Position numbers and translations under genes: made by a program | Shown: piece by piece, positions 24,450 to 33,086 of the stretch | Numbering within the stretch: position 1 is the first letter of the stretch | Layout: each line of letters starts with the position of its first letter | Assembly: GCA_037441225.1 (NCBI GenBank) | Contig: JBBISU010000031.1 | Location: 1 to 33,149 of the forward strand | Length of the DNA: 33,149 nucleotides | DNA from: JBBFMJ01 sp037441225 | Lineage (GTDB): Bacteria > Acidobacteriota > Thermoanaerobaculia > UBA2201 | Direction of reading: 5' to 3' | Notes under the pieces: model-generated | Told to the model about the DNA's origin: nothing | The model's input: only the letters and a program-made list of their open reading frames with translations | The model's database searches: none

Positions 24450-25583
24450 TTATTCACAGGCATTTGTAAGTTTCTGAGGAAAACATTGAAATAAGGGATT
24501 GACTTCTCTTTCTATATTTGACGAATGCTTCCCATAAGATCCTTCCTGTATGTTGTTGTTTCCTACAACAACAAAATAATAAAAGCTTGATGGAGGTGAA
24601 TCTCCAGGGTCAACTGTTGCAATGCCTGTTGTTCCAACACTGCACAAATTATGAGTCCAGTTCAGCGCCCCCGCTATCGGTCCCTAACCCCAATAGACAG
24701 AATGATCTGTTGTGCAATTTGCAGGAGTGTAGTTTATAACAACAGAAGTCCTGCTTCCTTTTGAGATTGTAATAGGATTAGAAGAGCCACCAACTTCAGA
24801 AGGTGACTTCAAATTAAATATTGCAACACAGTTTTTATTTCCATTCACCAGAACCTCTCCCTGTGAGTTGCAATCGCCAGTAAAACCAGCAAAATAAGAG
24901 TTGCTATCTTCTATTGCTGTAAGTGTTACAAGGGTGCTTGTTGGGAAATCCGCACTGCAGGTAGTCCCGCAATTTATTCCAGCAGGGCTTGATAGAACTG
25001 TTCCGCTTCCTGTTCCTGATTTTGTCACAGAAAGGTTGTATGTGGGGAAATTATAATAGAGCCTCCCAGATTCAATATCATAGTTGCTCCCATTATAGTA
25101 GCCGCCGTAAACCCTTCCTCTTGCCCTGACATAGCGGTTCTCGTTGAAGGGTAATGATAAACCAGTTAACTCCCAACCGCCGAAGATTCGAGTTGCAAAA
25201 CCAAGCGATGTACAGTTTGACATATAAGAGGATTCTTCAAAGAAGACATCATAAACCTCTGGTGAGGACTGGCTTCTCATCCAGGTTATGGTTGACCCCT
25301 CTGATGACACGGTCAGATTCTGTATAGCCGCATCATCAGCAGAGAGACAGGCAATTCTGTTCCTCGTCTTTCCGCCGATGGCTGTAAATTAACCGCCTAC
25401 TACAATCTTTCCGTCTTTCTGGATTGCTGTGCAAAGAACCTCGTTGTTTGCATCCGGGTTGAAGCCATCGTTGACCGAGGCAGAATAAATGTTTTGAGAA
25501 AAATTCAAAATGAAAATAAGAAAAAGGAAAAAGATAGACCACGACATTTTAAATTTTTTAAATGTCCTTAAAAATTTAGCCAT
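24450..25583 (-). pseudogene. Delta-60/InlB-B-like secreted protein gene with two in-frame stops
   Basis: One reading frame of 378 codons starts at ATG 25583 with AGGAG about 8 nt upstream. It encodes a signal peptide (FFLFLIFILNFSQNIYSA), a delta-60-type repeat (GFNPDANNEVL to KIVVGG), TAA at codon 65 (25389-25391), then FTAIGGKTRNRIACL in frame. Next come ITWMRSQSSPEVYDVFFEES and RIFGGWELTGLSLP, as in delta-60 proteins, and an InlB-B-like repeat (TKSGTGSGTVLSSPAGINC). The frame meets TAG at codon 300 (24684-24686), and continues GPIAGALNWTHNLC to TAA at 24450. No frameshift is visible. G+C looks higher than in neighbours, suggesting acquisition from elsewhere. It was probably a surface or extracellular protein. 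Confidence 0.75.
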
Positions 25584-25702
25584 TTTTTTACTCCTTTCTA
25601 CTACATATTTTTGCTAAATGGTTCTATTTTATATATCCTTTAACCTATCGTCGAGTACATTAGAAGTTACAAGCACCATACCACTTATCAATGATAAGGA
25701 AT

Positions 25703-25732
25703 TTGAAAAGATAAAAAAAAATGTGATATATT
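25703..25732 (+). promoter_or_regulatory. Leaderless sigma70-like promoter of the sirtuin gene
   Basis: TTGAAA (25703-25708), an 18-nt spacer and TATATT (25727-25732) with an extended TG before the -10 end 6 nt before ATG at 25739. No Shine-Dalgarno site is present. It probably drives the sirtuin-radC-larC-HIT cluster. Confidence 0.6.
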
Positions 25733-25738
25733 ATTTTT

Positions 25739-26473
25739 ATGGAAGAAGAAAAAGCAATTGATGAATTAAAGGGAAGGTTAAAAAAAAGTAAGAATATTGT
25801 AATTTTTACGGGAGCAGGGATTTCAAAGGAAAGTGGTATTCCAACTTTTAGAGATGCTGATGGTTTGTGGAAAAATTTTAAGATTGAAGAACTTGCAACA
25901 CCAGAAGCCTTTGATGCAGATCCAGTAAGGGTTTGGTCCTGGTATCTCTGGAGGAAAGAAAAAATTGCAGAGTGCAATCCAAATTTCTGTCATATTTTAA
26001 TATCAAAATGGGAAAAGGAATTTGAAAATCTATGGGTTATAACACAAAACATTGACAACCTCCATAGAAGGGCAGGGAATAAAAATATTTTAGAACTCCA
26101 TGGAAATATATTTTATACAAGATGTTTGAAATGTTTTGAAGTAAAAGAAGATCTATCCTTAGATTATCCAAAACTTCCTCCTAAATGCCATTGTGGAGGG
26201 ATTTTAAGGCCCCACATTGTTTGGTTTGGTGAAGCCCTTGATTCTAAAATTTTAAATAAAGCAATTGAACTTTCTGCAAAATCAGATATCTTTATAAGCA
26301 TTGGAACTTCAACAGTTGTATACCCTGCTGCTTCTCTTCCATTCACTGCTTTAAGCAATGGTGCTTATGTTATAGAAGTAAACCCTACAAAAACACCCCT
26401 TTCCTCAGAAGCTTCTCTTTACTTTCCAATGAAAGCAACAGAGTTTGCTTCAAAATTTGAAAATGGCTATTAA
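25739..26473 (+). CDS. cobB: Sirtuin NAD-dependent protein deacylase (class III type)
   Basis: A 244-residue Sir2 enzyme that uses NAD to remove acyl groups from lysine. Motifs: GAGISKESGIPTFR (25-38), TQNIDNLH, catalytic His in ELHGN, two Cys pairs for the structural zinc (CLKC and CHC), and RPHIVWFGE. The YxxR pair Y69/R72 in WSWYLWRK is the signature of SIRT5/CobB-type class III sirtuins that prefer succinyl or malonyl groups, so desuccinylation or demalonylation is inferred. The gene opens a plus-strand cluster with radC, larC and HIT and overlaps radC by 11 nt. Confidence 0.93.
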   Translation: MEEEKAIDELKGRLKKSKNIVIFTGAGISKESGIPTFRDADGLWKNFKIEELATPEAFDADPVRVWSWYLWRKEKIAECNPNFCHILISKWEKEFENLWVITQNIDNLHRRAGNKNILELHGNIFYTRCLKCFEVKEDLSLDYPKLPPKCHCGGILRPHIVWFGEALDSKILNKAIELSAKSDIFISIGTSTVVYPAASLPFTALSNGAYVIEVNPTKTPLSSEASLYFPMKATEFASKFENGY

Positions 26474-27134
26474 AAATTTACCTGAAAATGAAAGGCCAAG
26501 GGAACGCCTTTTAAATCAAGGTGAAGAAAGTTTATCATTACAAGAATTGATTGCAATTGTCTTGAGAAAAGGAACAAAAAATAAAAGTGCCTTGAGAATA
26601 GCTGAGGAAATTTTAAATGAAATACCTGAAGATGAAATCGGTGAAGCCACTGTAAACCAATTATTAAAAATTAAAGAAATAGGGAAAGTAAATGCTATTA
26701 CACTGGCTGCCTGCCTTGAAATCTATAGAAGGTTAAGTTCTATCAAAGCAATACCCAAAGGAAAATTAGGAAGACCCCAAGATGTAGCTGAATTTTTAAG
26801 AAAAAAATATTCCTTTGAAGATCAAGAGATAATTGGGTATATTCTCTTGGATTCAAAAAATAATATTGTGAGAACTTCTATTCCTTATAAAGGAACATCC
26901 AATTTTGCACCAGTTGAGCCAAGGGAAATTTTTGGTTCTGCTATGGTTTCAAAAGCAGTAAAGATAATTTTATTCCATAACCATCCTTCAGGTGACCCAA
27001 CACCTTCAAAAGAAGATATAGAATTTACTGAAAAGATGAAAGAACTTGGCGAAAAATTGCAAATTCCAATAATAGATCACATTATAATTGGATCCTTTGG
27101 CTGGTATTCTTTTTCAAAGGAAGGTTTGATTTGA
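26463..27134 (+). CDS. radC: RadC/JAB-domain DNA repair-like protein
   Basis: A 223-residue RadC-family protein: an N-terminal helix-hairpin-helix-like region starting at the family-typical AIKNLPENERPRERLL, and a C-terminal JAB/MPN+ domain with the metal motif HNHPSGDPTPSKED. The role of the family in DNA repair is historical and weakly supported. An in-frame TTG at 26445 would extend it, but the ATG at 26463 begins exactly where RadC proteins usually begin. It overlaps the sirtuin by 11 nt, and its stop overlaps the larC TTG start (TTGA). Confidence 0.93.
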   Translation: MAIKNLPENERPRERLLNQGEESLSLQELIAIVLRKGTKNKSALRIAEEILNEIPEDEIGEATVNQLLKIKEIGKVNAITLAACLEIYRRLSSIKAIPKGKLGRPQDVAEFLRKKYSFEDQEIIGYILLDSKNNIVRTSIPYKGTSNFAPVEPREIFGSAMVSKAVKIILFHNHPSGDPTPSKEDIEFTEKMKELGEKLQIPIIDHIIIGSFGWYSFSKEGLI

Positions 27135-28318
27135 AACATCTTCATTTTGAGCCAATTGGTGGAATCTCTGGTGATATGGTATTATCATTAATGGTTGAGC
27201 TTGGATTTCCCCCAAGAATATTGTCTGAAATTTTATCGGACTTTTTAAACAAAAAGATAAAGATTGAATTTGAAGAAACTTCTTTTGGATTTTTAAAAGG
27301 GAAAAAACTTAAAGAAAAAAAAGAGTTTGAAAATAAAATAATTGAAAAAAAACAAGATTTGAAAAAATTAGATAACTTAAAGGTAAATGAAAATTTAAAA
27401 TTTGAAATAAAGAAAATTTTTCAAGAATTGTTTTTGATGGAAGAAAAAGTTCACAAAGAAAGAAATGTAAAACTCCATGAAATTGGTTCCCTTGATACCC
27501 TTTTAGATTTACTTGGATTTTTAATGGCAAAAGAATTTTTAAAAATTTCAAGTTTTTCAGTGGGACCTATACCATTGGGGAGTGGTTTTGTTGAAACTTC
27601 CCATAGTTTGATCTCTGTTCCTGCCCCTTTAACTGAAATTTTTTTAAAGGATTTTTTATCTATTCCACAAAAAGGTATTGGCGAAACTATTACACCAACT
27701 GGTGCTTTGATTTTAAAAAATTTTTTTACTTCTGCACCAGAAGCTCCACCTATTTATCTTGAAAAGATTGGTTTTGGATTTGGAAATAAAGAAATAAAAG
27801 AATATCCAAATGTTTTAAAAGGTTACTTAGGGAAAATTGAGGGAAAAAAGGAAGAGATATTTGAGATAAAGTTTAATTTAGATGATTATACAGGACAGAT
27901 GTCAGGAAACTTGATGGATTTGCTTTTTAAAAATGGTGCAAAGGAGGTCTTAATTTATCCAGTTACAATGAAAAAATCCAGACCTGGGATTGTCTTTGAA
28001 GTTTTATGTTATGAAAAAGATTTTGGAAAGATAAAGGAATTAATCTTTAAGGAAAGCACAACCTTAGGGATAAGGTACAAAAAAATGGAAAGGGAAATCC
28101 TTGAAAGAGAATTTTTAAATATAGATACACCTTTTGGAAAAATTCCACTAAAATTGGGGAAATTAGATGGAAAGGTTGTCCAAGCATCTTTTGAATATGA
28201 AGATTTAAAAAAAATTTCAGAAAAAATGAAAATCCCATTAAAAGAAATTTATTTAAAATTAAGCCCAATTATTTTAAAATTTTATGAAGAACTGTATCTT
28301 TTGTCAGATAGCAAATAA
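27131..28318 (+). CDS. larC: Nickel-pincer cofactor biosynthesis protein LarC
   Basis: A 395-residue LarC, complete in one frame. The start is TTG at 27131 in a TTGA overlap with radC. It shows N-terminal IGGISGDM, LHEIGSLDTLLDLLG, GPIPLGSGFVETSH, ITPTGALILK, and the C-terminal half from FNLDDYTGQMSG. LarC is a CTP-dependent nickel insertase that finishes the nickel-pincer nucleotide used by lactate racemase and related LarA enzymes. larA, larB and larE are not in the window, so the client is unknown. Its 3' end overlaps the HIT gene by 35 nt. Confidence 0.93.
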   Translation: MKHLHFEPIGGISGDMVLSLMVELGFPPRILSEILSDFLNKKIKIEFEETSFGFLKGKKLKEKKEFENKIIEKKQDLKKLDNLKVNENLKFEIKKIFQELFLMEEKVHKERNVKLHEIGSLDTLLDLLGFLMAKEFLKISSFSVGPIPLGSGFVETSHSLISVPAPLTEIFLKDFLSIPQKGIGETITPTGALILKNFFTSAPEAPPIYLEKIGFGFGNKEIKEYPNVLKGYLGKIEGKKEEIFEIKFNLDDYTGQMSGNLMDLLFKNGAKEVLIYPVTMKKSRPGIVFEVLCYEKDFGKIKELIFKESTTLGIRYKKMEREILEREFLNIDTPFGKIPLKLGKLDGKVVQASFEYEDLKKISEKMKIPLKEIYLKLSPIILKFYEELYLLSDSK

Positions 28319-28622
28319 AGAAAGAAAAGCAGGGATAATTTATGAAGATGATCTTGCCATTGCTTTTTATGACATAAATCCCCAGGCACCTTATCATATA
28401 TTAGTAATTCCAAAAAAGCATATTGAAAATATTTTTGAATTAAAGGAAAGTGATAAAGATTTAATTGGTCATATGTTTTTTGTTATAAATAAAATTTCAA
28501 AAGATTTAAAGCTTCCTTACCTCAGGGTTGTAACAAATTCTGGTAGAGGGGCTGGGCAATCTGTTTTTCATCTCCATTTTCACATTTTATCAGGAAGAAC
28601 TTTCCACTGGCCCCCTGGTTAA
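28284..28622 (+). CDS. HIT-family nucleotide hydrolase
   Basis: A 112-residue histidine-triad protein of the HinT type. N-terminal CIFCQI contributes a zinc-type Cys pair, SGRGAGQSVFHLHFHIL contains the catalytic H-x-H-x-H triad, and the protein ends WPPG. Such enzymes hydrolyse AMP-linked phosphoramidates and similar nucleotides. ATG at 28284 sits 35 nt inside larC; the overlap encodes the Cys motif, so the start is credible. Confidence 0.92.
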   Translation: MKNCIFCQIANKERKAGIIYEDDLAIAFYDINPQAPYHILVIPKKHIENIFELKESDKDLIGHMFFVINKISKDLKLPYLRVVTNSGRGAGQSVFHLHFHILSGRTFHWPPG

Positions 28623-28628
28623 TTCTTA

Positions 28629-28657
28629 TTGAATTTTAAATAAAATTAGAATATAAT
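28629..28657 (+). promoter_or_regulatory. Near-consensus leaderless promoter of the amidase gene
   Basis: TTGAAT (28629-28634), a 17-nt spacer and a perfect TATAAT (28652-28657) end 7 nt before ATG at 28665. This is the clearest promoter in the window. The ATG has no Shine-Dalgarno site. Confidence 0.7.
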
Positions 28658-28664
28658 TTTAAAT

Positions 28665-31600
28665 ATGAAGTATGTAATTTTCTTTTTACTCTTTAATTTA
28701 AGTTTATACCCAGATGTTTATCTTCAATTTTTCAAAGAAGGAAATCCAAAGGCAATAAATATAGATTATGATTTAAAAGGAGACCTTGAAAAGGATTCTT
28801 ATTATTTAATTGAAAATTTAATAAATCTGCCTCAAAATTTAAAAGAAGAGGGCTTTCAAACTGCTTTTCCTCCTTCTTCAAAAATTTTTAATATCAAAAT
28901 AAAAGATGACTGGATTTACATAATTTTATCAATTCCAAAGGAAGATCTGGAAAAATTAAGTGTACTGGATGTGGATAATATAAACTTTCAGGTTTCTTCA
29001 ACTTTATACCAGTTGGAGAAAATTAAAAATTTCTGGATAGGAGCAATTGACTTAGAAGATGGAAAAGAAAAAATTTTAAGTTATTTTTTAAGAGAGCCGC
29101 CAATTCAAAGGAAGACAGAAGAAAAAGCATATTCACCTCCTTCAGAAGGGCAACCACAACCTGAAGGTTCTCTCTCGGGGAAAACAATTTTTTTATCAGC
29201 AGGCCATGGATGGTATTATAATGGTTCAACCTTTACAACTCAAAGGGGTGTAAATTGTGATATAGTTGAGGACTTTGAAAATGCAGAAAAATTAAATTAT
29301 TTTTTGACAAGATATTTAGTAAATGCTGGTGCAAAGGTTGTAACTGCAAGGGAAAGGGATTTTCAAAAAAATATGGTCATTGTTGACAACGATGGCGGGA
29401 ACGGTGCTTCTTTGTATCAGGAATTTGGAAGTGGATGGTTTGACTCTTCCCTTTCTGCCTTTGCCAATGGCTATTCCCCTTATTTAGATGGACAAAATCC
29501 TTTTTCTTTTGGAACAAACAGGTTAATTGCTTGCACAAATGGAGCACCAAATGCTTATGCTAAATGGACACCTTATATCACGGAAGATGGCTATTATTCT
29601 GTTTATGTTTCCTTTACCCAATATACAAACAGGGCACCAGATGCACATTATGTTGTAAAACATTCAGGAGGAGAGACCCATTTTAGAATAAATCAAACAA
29701 TTGATGGTTCTACTTTCAGATACCTTGGAACCTTCTTTTTTTATCAAGGATTAAATCCTGATTCTGGTTCTGTTATTTTATACAACGATTCTTCTTATTC
29801 AGGAAAATATATAAGTGCTGATGCTGTAAGGTTTGGAGGTGGCTATGGAGAAATTCAAAGGGGTGAGACAACTTCAGGAAAGCCAAAGTGGGAAGAGTGT
29901 TGTAGGTATTATGCACAATATATGGGAGCTCCCCCAGAGGTTTATGACCCTTCAACTTCTGACAATAACGATGATGTAACTTGCAGACCAAGGTATTCTG
30001 AATGGGAAAAGGATTCAGGAGAAGATGGCTTATATATTTCCTGGCATTCAAATGCCTTAAATGGTGGGTGCACAACTGATAATCCAAGGGGAACCTCTAC
30101 TTATGTTTACACAAGCCCAACACCCGGTTCTACGACATTGCAAAATTTAGTGCATAATGAACTTATAAATGATATAAGGGCAGAATGGGAATCCACCTGG
30201 ACAGATAGGGGAAAGCTCTCTGCTGATTTTGGAGAACTCCGCCTCCTTTCAACTATGCCAGGAGTTTTAATTGAACTTGCCTTTCATGATAATCCAAATG
30301 ATGCAAATGCTTTAAAAAATCCAAAATTTGCCCAAGTTGCAGCAAGGGCAATTTATCAAGGGATTTCAAAATATTATAATTCAAATGCAACCCTCTTGCC
30401 AGAGACGCCCACCCATTTATATGGCAAAAATTTAGGGAATGGTTCTGTAAGGATTGGATGGAGAGTTCCTCCTTCTGGTGGTGCTGGTGGAGACCCCGCA
30501 ACTGGCTACAAGGTCTATATCTCTTATGATGGCTTTTCCTTTCAAGATGGAATATATACAACAAATGCATATTTTGATTTAAATAACTTACAAAATGGAA
30601 CTCTTTTATATTTTAGGGTCTCTGCTATAAATTCTGGTGGTGAGTCCTTTCCAACTGAAACCTTGGCAGTAAAAGTTGGAGAGCCAAAGGTTTTAATTGT
30701 TCAGGGCTATGATAGAATTGATACCTCTAATCTTGTCGCTAAAAGTGATACAGTTGGAGTTAACAAAAGAATGGTCCTTGAAAAAATGAATGGTTTCAAT
30801 TATATAATTGAGCACTCCCAATCAATTTCAAACTATGGAGTTGCCTTTGATTCTTCTACAAATGAAGCTGTAAGAGATGGAGATATTTCCCTTTTAAATT
30901 ATTGTGCCCTTGACTGGATTTTAGGCGAAGAATCCACAGCAGATAAGACCTTTGATCCAACAGAACAAACAATTGTTCAAAATTATTTATCAGGAGGTGG
31001 AAATTTATTTGTCTCTGGCTCTGAAATTGCTTGGGATTTGGATTATATAAACAATGGAAGGGCTTTTTATAACAATTATTTAAAAGCCATTTATTTATAT
31101 GATAGTGCTTATACAGGCACAAGATATAACATAGCAAATGGTTTATCAGGAACAATCTTTGAAGGGATCACAAACATTTCCTTTGAAAATGGGACAGGCC
31201 CTTATTATTATGTGGACTGGCCTGATGTTATTGGAAATTATGGCGGTTCAATTGTAAATTTAAATTACCAAAATGCAGATACTCCTTCAATTTCAGCAGG
31301 AATTCAATATGAAGGAAGCTTTAAAATTGTAAATATTGCTTTTCCCTTTGAAACAATTTTAGATGCCTCTAAAAGAGATGAAGTTATGGCAAAGGTTTTA
31401 AACTTTCTCCTCTCTGGATGTGGAAATGCCACTTCTTGTGAAAATCCAAAAATAATTCCATCTTTTCCTTATTCAGATAATTTTACAACTGCGCTGGGGA
31501 GCCAAAATTTTTCCAGTTTTAATTGTGACACCTTGCAAAATTTTTCTGGGCCTGAGGCAATTTATTCTTTTACAATAAATCAAAAAGGAAAAATTTCAGT

Positions 31601-32855
31601 TAACTTGACTGGTTCAAATGTAATTGCAACATTGCTTTCTAATTGCAATTGGTATTCCTGCTTTAAAGAAGGTTTGCAATTTGAAGTTGAAAACCTTCCA
31701 GTTGGCACTTATTATATTGTAGTTGATTCATCATCACCTTCACCCTTTACAATTACAGTAAATTTTACACCTGAAGATAAAGTAAGGCCTAAGGATGTGG
31801 AAAGAATTTACGGAATAAAAGAAAATGGACTTTTAAAATTTTATTTTGATGATATATTAAATGATATATTTGATGTGCAAGAAGAAAGCATAAGCTATTT
31901 GCTATTTAGAGGAACAAATCCAAAAAGATTGTTTTATATAAATCAAAGTCCAAGCAACTTCTTTGAAGACAATGTTTTATTTGATGGAAATAATTATTTT
32001 TATAGAGTTTATTCAAATGATTTGGCAGGAAATACTTCAAACAGAAGTGGCGAATTTATAATTGATAATACAATGGCAAGTTATGAAGGAAACTGGAATT
32101 TGGCATCAGCTCAGCCAGATAAATATTTAAGCAATTATTTATACCATCCTTCAAATGGAGATGGCTCTGAATATGTAATTTTTAGACCCTTATTAATAGA
32201 TAGAGGAAATTATTCCATTTATGAATGGCACCCAGCAGCAAACAACAGAAGCCAAAGTGTGCCACATAGAATTTACTATGCAACAGGAGATAATGCTTTT
32301 TACGTTGATCAAACAAAAAATGGTGGGAAATGGAACTATATATCTCAATATAACTTTAATGCTGGAAATAATGGTTATTTAAAGATTTCAGATGATGCAG
32401 TTGGTGGTTCTGTCTTAATTGCTGATGCAATTTCTTTTATTTCTTTAAAAGATGATTTTATCTGTGATGATGAAGAAGCAACCTTTACTTCTGGCTGGTG
32501 GTGGTCAAATACAACTCCTAACTACTGGGGAATTGGATACTATGTAGCATCAACAAGCCCTACTGGAACATATAAGGCAACCTTTTATCCAAATTTGAAA
32601 GAAGGTGGAAGCTACAAAGTTTATACCTGGTATACATCAGGAACAAATAGATCAAATCAAACTCCTTATTTAATCCATCATAAGAATGGAACAACTACAA
32701 TTTATGTAGACCAACAAAATAATGGTTCTCAATGGTATTATCTTGGAACCTTTGAGTTTTTACCAGAAGCAGAGGGCTTTGTTGAAATTTTAAACCAAGC
32801 ACCTGCGGGTTATGTCGTAATTGCCGACGCAGTAAAGTGGGAAAAAGTGGATTGA
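28665..32855 (+). CDS. Multidomain secreted N-acetylmuramoyl-L-alanine amidase
   Basis: A 1396-residue exported protein. After a signal peptide (1-16) and a unique region (to about 170), an Amidase_3-type domain starts with IFLSAGHG (zinc His181), is interrupted at about 238-392 by a golvesin-like domain, and resumes with ISWHSNA (His461) and VLIELAFHDN (Glu537). Next come a fibronectin-III-like domain (about 580-672), a GATase1/flavodoxin-like domain (about 673-917), a PPC-like Cys-containing region (about 920-1036) and a second FN3-like region (about 1040-1135). Two more golvesin-like domains follow (about 1138-1260 and 1268-1396). Family knowledge: it cleaves the amide between muramic acid and L-Ala; accessory domains probably bind wall or exopolysaccharide. 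It is monocistronic with a strong predicted promoter. Confidence 0.85.
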   Translation: MKYVIFFLLFNLSLYPDVYLQFFKEGNPKAINIDYDLKGDLEKDSYYLIENLINLPQNLKEEGFQTAFPPSSKIFNIKIKDDWIYIILSIPKEDLEKLSVLDVDNINFQVSSTLYQLEKIKNFWIGAIDLEDGKEKILSYFLREPPIQRKTEEKAYSPPSEGQPQPEGSLSGKTIFLSAGHGWYYNGSTFTTQRGVNCDIVEDFENAEKLNYFLTRYLVNAGAKVVTARERDFQKNMVIVDNDGGNGASLYQEFGSGWFDSSLSAFANGYSPYLDGQNPFSFGTNRLIACTNGAPNAYAKWTPYITEDGYYSVYVSFTQYTNRAPDAHYVVKHSGGETHFRINQTIDGSTFRYLGTFFFYQGLNPDSGSVILYNDSSYSGKYISADAVRFGGGYGEIQRGETTSGKPKWEECCRYYAQYMGAPPEVYDPSTSDNNDDVTCRPRYSEWEKDSGEDGLYISWHSNALNGGCTTDNPRGTSTYVYTSPTPGSTTLQNLVHNELINDIRAEWESTWTDRGKLSADFGELRLLSTMPGVLIELAFHDNPNDANALKNPKFAQVAARAIYQGISKYYNSNATLLPETPTHLYGKNLGNGSVRIGWRVPPSGGAGGDPATGYKVYISYDGFSFQDGIYTTNAYFDLNNLQNGTLLYFRVSAINSGGESFPTETLAVKVGEPKVLIVQGYDRIDTSNLVAKSDTVGVNKRMVLEKMNGFNYIIEHSQSISNYGVAFDSSTNEAVRDGDISLLNYCALDWILGEESTADKTFDPTEQTIVQNYLSGGGNLFVSGSEIAWDLDYINNGRAFYNNYLKAIYLYDSAYTGTRYNIANGLSGTIFEGITNISFENGTGPYYYVDWPDVIGNYGGSIVNLNYQNADTPSISAGIQYEGSFKIVNIAFPFETILDASKRDEVMAKVLNFLLSGCGNATSCENPKIIPSFPYSDNFTTALGSQNFSSFNCDTLQNFSGPEAIYSFTINQKGKISVNLTGSNVIATLLSNCNWYSCFKEGLQFEVENLPVGTYYIVVDSSSPSPFTITVNFTPEDKVRPKDVERIYGIKENGLLKFYFDDILNDIFDVQEESISYLLFRGTNPKRLFYINQSPSNFFEDNVLFDGNNYFYRVYSNDLAGNTSNRSGEFIIDNTMASYEGNWNLASAQPDKYLSNYLYHPSNGDGSEYVIFRPLLIDRGNYSIYEWHPAANNRSQSVPHRIYYATGDNAFYVDQTKNGGKWNYISQYNFNAGNNGYLKISDDAVGGSVLIADAISFISLKDDFICDDEEATFTSGWWWSNTTPNYWGIGYYVASTSPTGTYKATFYPNLKEGGSYKVYTWYTSGTNRSNQTPYLIHHKNGTTTIYVDQQNNGSQWYYLGTFEFLPEAEGFVEILNQAPAGYVVIADAVKWEKVD

Positions 32856-32923
32856 CCCAGAAGTAGTAGAGCAGTAGTCCGTTGTGCGTGTCCGCTTTCC
32901 TAAGTGAATTATTGCGGCAATTT

Positions 32924-32950
32924 GCAGGGGCTTAGGCTTGTCCCCGCCCG
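32924..32950 (+). repeat. GC-rich hairpin repeat (relative of 24398-24423)
   Basis: The plus strand begins GCAGGGGCTTAGGC and continues TTGTCCCCGCCC. It shares the AGGGGCT, GGCTTGTCCC and GCCC blocks with the minus strand of 24398-24423. The stem is imperfect. Confidence 0.6.
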
Positions 32951-33004
32951 AATAACTAATGATCAAGCAAAAAAAATAAATTTCATTATATAATTTGTAT
33001 CTTG

Positions 33005-33030
33005 CGGGCTACCACAAGGGTCGCCCCTAC
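33005..33030 (-). repeat. GTAG-headed hairpin repeat (GACCCTTGTGG type)
   Basis: On the minus strand GTAG is followed by GGGCGACC, CTTGT and GGTAGCCC. The arms pair except for one G/A mismatch. A degenerate relative lies at 24371-24388. Confidence 0.65.
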
Positions 33031-33054
33031 ACAAAACAAAAAAAATAAAAAATT

Positions 33055-33078
33055 GTAGGCGCGGGTCTTTAGACCGCG
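33055..33078 (+). repeat. GTAG-headed hairpin repeat (GGGTCTTTAGACC type)
   Basis: GTAG at 33055-33058 is followed by GCGCGGGTCT, TT and AGACCGCG; the GGTCT/AGACC stem is perfect and extends with one bulged G. A second head, GTAGGCGCAGGTTCTTT (33133-33149), begins the same way and is cut off by the window end. Confidence 0.65.
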
Positions 33079-33086
33079 TGAATTAA

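Noticed and set aside
24684..25310. Separate 208-residue gene starting at 25310
   Set aside because: It has no ribosome site and is the in-frame middle of the longer gene that begins with a signal peptide at 25583.
23327..25583. Reassigned stop codon (TAA or TAG) in this organism
   Set aside because: TAA, TAG and TGA all end normal genes in the window, often in ATGA or TAATG overlaps, so a genome-wide code change does not fit; only local recoding, error or decay remain.
25660..25977. Minus-strand 105-codon frame over the start of the sirtuin gene
   Set aside because: It is antisense to a clear sirtuin N-terminus and its promoter, with low-complexity Ser-rich content and no family features.
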